Source: Phyllobacteriaceae bacterium (lineage in GTDB: Bacteria; Pseudomonadota; Alphaproteobacteria; Rhizobiales; Ancalomicrobiaceae). Taken from it: a DNA stretch of 7,329 bases. The stretch spans positions 1-7,329 of the forward strand of contig JAAYVT010000059.1 of assembly GCA_012517025.1 (NCBI GenBank), in the 5' to 3' direction. Each line of letters starts with the position of its first letter. The first letter of the stretch is position 1. Position numbers and translations under genes: made by a program. Below the pieces are notes generated by a model that was not told the DNA's origin, made no database searches, and worked only from the letters and a program-made list of their open reading frames with translations. Below are positions 4,687 to 7,329 of this stretch, in pieces.

Positions 4687-6218
4687 CTCGTCCCCTCCCC
4701 GGCGTCGATCGAGGCGAGTTCGTAGCCGGCATCGGCGGTCGCCTTGGCGAAGGCGAGGTCGCGGCCGGTCTCGTCGTCGGCGAAGATGCGATAGAGCGGC
4801 TCGCCCGCCTCCACCCGGTCGCCGATCTTCTTGAAGATCTTCAGCCCCGCTCCGGCGTCGATCGGGGCGCCGGCGGTGCGGGCGATGCGGTTGATCGCGA
4901 GGCAGTCGATCGCCGCGACGCGGCCGTCGCGCGGCGCCGTCACGTCGCGGGAAAGGCGCCCGAGCTCGGCGCGGCAGCCGGTCGGGCCCTGCGCGGCGAC
5001 GATCTTTTCCATCCGCTTCAGCGCGGCGCCGCCGTCGAGCAGCTCGCGGGCGCGATCGTAGCCGGCGCCGCCGCGCAAGCCGGGATCCCATTCCAGCAGG
5101 CGGCCGGCCAGCCGCAGCGCCTTCTCGCGCAGATCGCGCGGGGCGGTCGGCTCGCCGCGCAGCACCGCCATGACGTCGGCCGCCTCCAACACCGGGCCGA
5201 TGCCGTCGCCGATCGGTTGGCGGCCGTCGGTGGTGACTACCTCGACGCGGATGCCGAGCCGGTCGCCGACGAATTCGCACAGCTTGCGCAGGCGCATCGC
5301 TTCCGCCGCGTCGGCGACCTTGGCGGAGGGGCCGATCGGGATGTCGATCAGCAGCCGGGTCGAGCCGGCGGCGAGCTTCTTCGACAGGATCGAGGCCACC
5401 ATCTGTTCGCGGGTGTCGAGGCTCAGCGGTCGCTCGACCGAGATCAGGATGTCGTCGGCCGGCGACAGGTTGACGTGGCCGCCCCACACCAGACAGCCGT
5501 TGCACTCGGCCACCACCGCCTTCATCTCGTCCATGCCGAGATCGACGCGGGCGAGCGTCTCCATGGTGTCGGCGGTGCCGGCCGGCGAGGGGATGGCGCG
5601 CGACGAGGTCTTGGGGATGACGAGGCCGTGGGCGGCGACGATCGGCACCACGATCATCGAGGTGCGGTTGCCGGGGATGCCGCCGATGCAGTGTTTGTCG
5701 ACCACCTCGGCGGTCGGCCAGGTGAGACGGGTGCCGGCGTCGGCCATGGCGCGGGTCAGCGCCAGGAGCTCGTCGGACGACATGAACGAGGCCGAGCCGA
5801 TCAGGAAGGCGGCGATCTCCATGTCGGAATAGCGATGGGCGACCAGATCCTTCACGATCGCGCCGATCTCCTCGTCGGAGAGGGTTTCGCCCTGGATCTT
5901 GGCGCGCACCGAATCGAGGCTCGCCGGGGAAAGCGCCGGCTGCACCGTCACCTCGTCGCCGACCGCACCGGCGAACCGGCGGAAGGCCGGTTCGCCGAGG
6001 CCGATCTCGTCGGGGGCGACGAAGCGGTCGTCGTCGGAGATCACCAGGGTGGCGAGCAGGACGCGGCCGTTGGAGCGCAGCTCGACGCGGGCGAAGGCCT
6101 GGAACACCTCGGGGCGCAGCGCCTGCGAGCGTCGGGACACGACGGCGATGTTCTCTCGACCGGTGTCGAGGGAGACCTTGCGGATGCGCAGGCTCGGGCG
6201 GTCGCTTCGCAGGGACAT
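4683..6218 (-). CDS. deoA: Nucleoside monophosphate / thymidine phosphorylase family protein of the AMP-phosphorylase type
   Basis: A 511-residue member of the thymidine/pyrimidine phosphorylase superfamily, much longer than E. coli DeoA (440) and like archaeal AMP phosphorylase (about 500). An N-terminal domain of about 100 residues precedes the phosphorylase core: helical domain near 103-165, then VVDKHCIGGIPGNRTSM (172-188), TSSRAIPSPAGTADTMETL (204-222), the SPADD segment holding the likely proton donor (Asp255/256), VERPLSLD (261-268) and SKKLAAGSTRLL (279-290), ending in the C-terminal alpha/beta domain with GLKIFKKIGDRVEAGEPLYRI. Ordinary thymidine phosphorylases have a GHTGGTLDKLE-type segment where this has SPAGTADTME, as AMP phosphorylase does. 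The likely reaction is NMP plus phosphate to base plus ribose 1,5-bisphosphate; databases often name it putative thymidine phosphorylase. ATG at 6218 follows CGGAG by 6 bases; the frame is open upstream but the extension has no family support. It is first in the ATGA-linked operon. Confidence 0.85.
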   Translation of the reverse strand: MSLRSDRPSLRIRKVSLDTGRENIAVVSRRSQALRPEVFQAFARVELRSNGRVLLATLVISDDDRFVAPDEIGLGEPAFRRFAGAVGDEVTVQPALSPASLDSVRAKIQGETLSDEEIGAIVKDLVAHRYSDMEIAAFLIGSASFMSSDELLALTRAMADAGTRLTWPTAEVVDKHCIGGIPGNRTSMIVVPIVAAHGLVIPKTSSRAIPSPAGTADTMETLARVDLGMDEMKAVVAECNGCLVWGGHVNLSPADDILISVERPLSLDTREQMVASILSKKLAAGSTRLLIDIPIGPSAKVADAAEAMRLRKLCEFVGDRLGIRVEVVTTDGRQPIGDGIGPVLEAADVMAVLRGEPTAPRDLREKALRLAGRLLEWDPGLRGGAGYDRARELLDGGAALKRMEKIVAAQGPTGCRAELGRLSRDVTAPRDGRVAAIDCLAINRIARTAGAPIDAGAGLKIFKKIGDRVEAGEPLYRIFADDETGRDLAFAKATADAGYELASIDAGEGTR

Positions 6219-6379
6219 GGGCGTCTCCGAACCGTTCGGTTTCTCGTTCTCGCCCGGCGCGTCCCGCGCCGAAGGTCGCCCGAACGTCTTTTCTCCAATA
6301 TCGGCCCGAAACGCATCCGCCACACTCCGGGGTGTCCCGGACTGGACGTCGGCGTCCGGCGCTCCCGACGAGATCTGGA
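6219..6379 (-). promoter_or_regulatory. Intergenic leader with several short inverted repeats, upstream of the deoA-like gene
   Basis: This 161-base gap, between the response-regulator stop and the deoA-like start, is the longest non-coding stretch in the window. It holds CGTCGG/CCGACG (6347-6352 with 6365-6370), CCGGAC/GTCCGG (6337-6342 with 6354-6359), TCCGGG/CCCGGA with a 4-base loop (6326-6341), GGCGCG/CGCGCC with a 3-base loop (6256-6270), and a near-palindrome AACCG-TT-CGGTT (6230-6241) next to the Shine-Dalgarno sequence. The only AT-richer stretch is about 6283-6302 (GATATTGGAG on the minus strand); I see no credible -35 with it. None of the stems is followed by a U-run. It may hold the end of the kdpE transcript and the operon promoter, but neither is proven. 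Confidence 0.35.
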
Positions 6380-7105
6380 TCAGGCGTCTTCGCGCCCGTC
6401 GGAGGCCTCCTCGTCGGCGGCGCGCATGCGATAGCCGACGCCGGGCTCGGTCAGGATCAGGGTCGGGGCGGCGGGGTCGCGCTCGAGCTTCTGACGCAGC
6501 TGGCCGACGAAGACGCGCAGATATTGCGTGTCCTCGGTGTGACCGGCGCCCCAGACGCGGGCGAGCAAGGCGCGGTGGGTGAGCACCCGGCCGGAGGCGC
6601 GCATCAGCGCGGCGAGGAGATCGAACTCCTTCGGCGTCAGGCGGATCGGCTCGCCGGCGCGGGTGACACGGCGGGTGGAGAGATCGACCACCAGATCGCC
6701 ACAGGCGAGCACCGAGGCGCGGACCTCGCCGGCTCCCGCGCTCGCCCGGAGCGCGACGCGGATGCGGGCGAGCAGTTCGCCGATGCCGAAGGGTTTGGCG
6801 ACGTAGTCGTCGGCGCCGCGATCGAGGGCGGCGATCTTCTCCGCCTCCTCGCCGCGGGCGGAGAGCACGATGATCGGCGTCTCGCAGTGGCGGCGGACCA
6901 AGCCGATCACCTCCTTGCCGTCGAGATCGGGCAGGCCGAGGTCGAGCACCACCACGTCGGGGGCGTGGGCGCGGACGGCGGCGAGCGCCTCGGCGCCGTC
7001 CATGGCGCGGACGACGTCGTAACCGGCGGCGGCGAGCGCCGGTTTGAGGAAGCGCTGGATCTGCGGTTCGTCGTCGACGACGAGGATCTGCGGGCGTCGC
7101 GTCAT
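6380..7105 (-). CDS. kdpE: KdpE-type OmpR-family response regulator
   Basis: A 241-residue two-component regulator. The receiver domain (about 5-120) has the acidic pair Asp11-Asp12, phospho-acceptor Asp55 in VVLDLGLPD, Ser82 in VLSARGEE and Lys104 in AKPFGIGELLARIRVAL. The run IAALDRGADDY and the PFGIGEL motif match E. coli KdpE closely. The C-terminal winged-helix domain (about 130-230) has LTPKEFDLLAAL, RVLTHRALLARVWG, QYLRVFVGQLRQKLERDP and the terminal TEPGVGYRM, all as in KdpE. KdpE activates kdpFABC, the high-affinity potassium pump, under potassium limitation; kdpFABC would be expected upstream of the kinase, outside the window. An acidic tail of about 13 residues extends past the family end. 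ATG at 7105 overlaps the kinase stop (ATGA); GGAGG lies 10 bases upstream inside the kinase gene. Confidence 0.9.
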   Translation of the reverse strand: MTRRPQILVVDDEPQIQRFLKPALAAAGYDVVRAMDGAEALAAVRAHAPDVVVLDLGLPDLDGKEVIGLVRRHCETPIIVLSARGEEAEKIAALDRGADDYVAKPFGIGELLARIRVALRASAGAGEVRASVLACGDLVVDLSTRRVTRAGEPIRLTPKEFDLLAALMRASGRVLTHRALLARVWGAGHTEDTQYLRVFVGQLRQKLERDPAAPTLILTEPGVGYRMRAADEEASDGREDA

Positions 7106-7329
7106 GGGGTCGGGGCCTCCGCCGGGGTCGTCGCGGCGCCGGGCTCGATCGGCAGGCGCAGGGTGACGCGGGTGCCGGAGCCGGCCGGCGACGGGCTCTC
7201 GGCATCGAGGGTGCCGCCCATCGCGCCGGCGACGCGACGGGCGATGACGAGGCCGAGCCCGCCGCCGGCCTCCGGCATGGCGCGGGCGGCGCGCGGCAGG
7301 TCGTCGACGAACAGGCGGCGGATCTCGTC
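7102..7329 (-). CDS. kdpD: Sensor histidine kinase, C-terminal end (probably KdpD)
   Basis: This gene runs out of the window; the last 75 residues are visible in frame from base 7329 to TGA at 7102-7104. They are the end of a GHKL ATPase domain: the G2-type box GGGLGLVIARRVAGAMGG, then a short loop and GSGTRVTLRLP, the usual last strand of histidine kinases, followed by a Pro/Ala tail. The stop overlaps the kdpE ATG, so it is the cognate kinase by position. The name KdpD follows from its partner. The segment before the G2 box (DEIRRLFVDDLPRAARAMPE) does not show the F-box form IFxxFxR seen in E. coli KdpD, so a diverged KdpD or another kinase paired with a KdpE-like regulator is possible. The diagnostic KdpD sensor and Usp domains are outside the window. 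Confidence 0.7.
   Translation of the reverse strand, partial: DEIRRLFVDDLPRAARAMPEAGGGLGLVIARRVAGAMGGTLDAESPSPAGSGTRVTLRLPIEPGAATTPAEAPTP

Noticed and set aside
6283..6302. The AT-richer stretch as a sigma-70 promoter for the phosphorylase operon.
   Set aside because: GATATT on the minus strand could be a -10, but no sequence at a suitable distance resembles TTGACA, so it is not listed as a promoter.
6219..6328. A GTG start within the gap giving the deoA-like protein about 36 additional residues.
   Set aside because: The ATG at 6218 has a good Shine-Dalgarno sequence and gives the family length; the extension shows no conserved feature.
6219..7205. An 840-residue reading frame on the minus strand that extends the deoA-like gene upstream through the kdpE region.
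   Set aside because: The part above 6218 is Arg/Pro-rich with no family similarity and lies in a shifted frame over kdpE, whose own frame shows a complete response regulator. It is open only because of high GC.

Overview
The window is a GC-rich (roughly 70% by eye), tightly packed bacterial chromosome segment with no mobile elements, tRNAs, rRNAs or CRISPR repeats that I can see. GTG and TTG starts, 4-base ATGA/GTGA overlaps and the protein families present suggest an alphaproteobacterium, probably of the Hyphomicrobiales (Rhizobiales). That placement is inference from style and family content, not from a marker gene.

Plus strand, about 1-2196: the distal end of an ECF-type nickel (or cobalt) uptake operon. 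It holds the C-terminus of a small one-membrane-segment NikL-like subunit, the EcfT/CbiQ-type permease NikQ, the ATPase NikO with a striking histidine-rich tail, and a NikR-like ribbon-helix-helix regulator. The genes overlap or nearly abut. A perfect 9-bp inverted repeat covers the nikR ribosome binding site, and a 10-bp GC hairpin ends the regulator gene. The key oddity is that the NikR homologue keeps its DNA-binding residues but has lost all four canonical nickel ligands (His, His, His, Cys) and contains no histidine at all.

Minus strand, about 2210-6218: a three-gene operon transcribed leftward, deoA-like, then prs-like, then a beta-CASP metallo-beta-lactamase nuclease, each pair joined by a 4-base ATGA overlap. 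The first enzyme carries the signature of archaeal AMP phosphorylase rather than ordinary thymidine phosphorylase. The second is a short PRPP-synthase paralogue and the third an RNA-cleaving nuclease homologue. Together they look like a route from RNA, through NMPs, to free base and ribose 1,5-bisphosphate, connected to PRPP. The operon function is inferred.

Minus strand, about 6380-7329: a KdpE-type response regulator preceded by the C-terminus of a sensor histidine kinase (probably KdpD-like), again with an ATGA overlap. The 161-base gap between kdpE and the deoA-like gene holds several small, partly mutually exclusive inverted repeats and no convincing promoter. The nik operon and the nuclease gene converge with only 13 bases between their stop codons.
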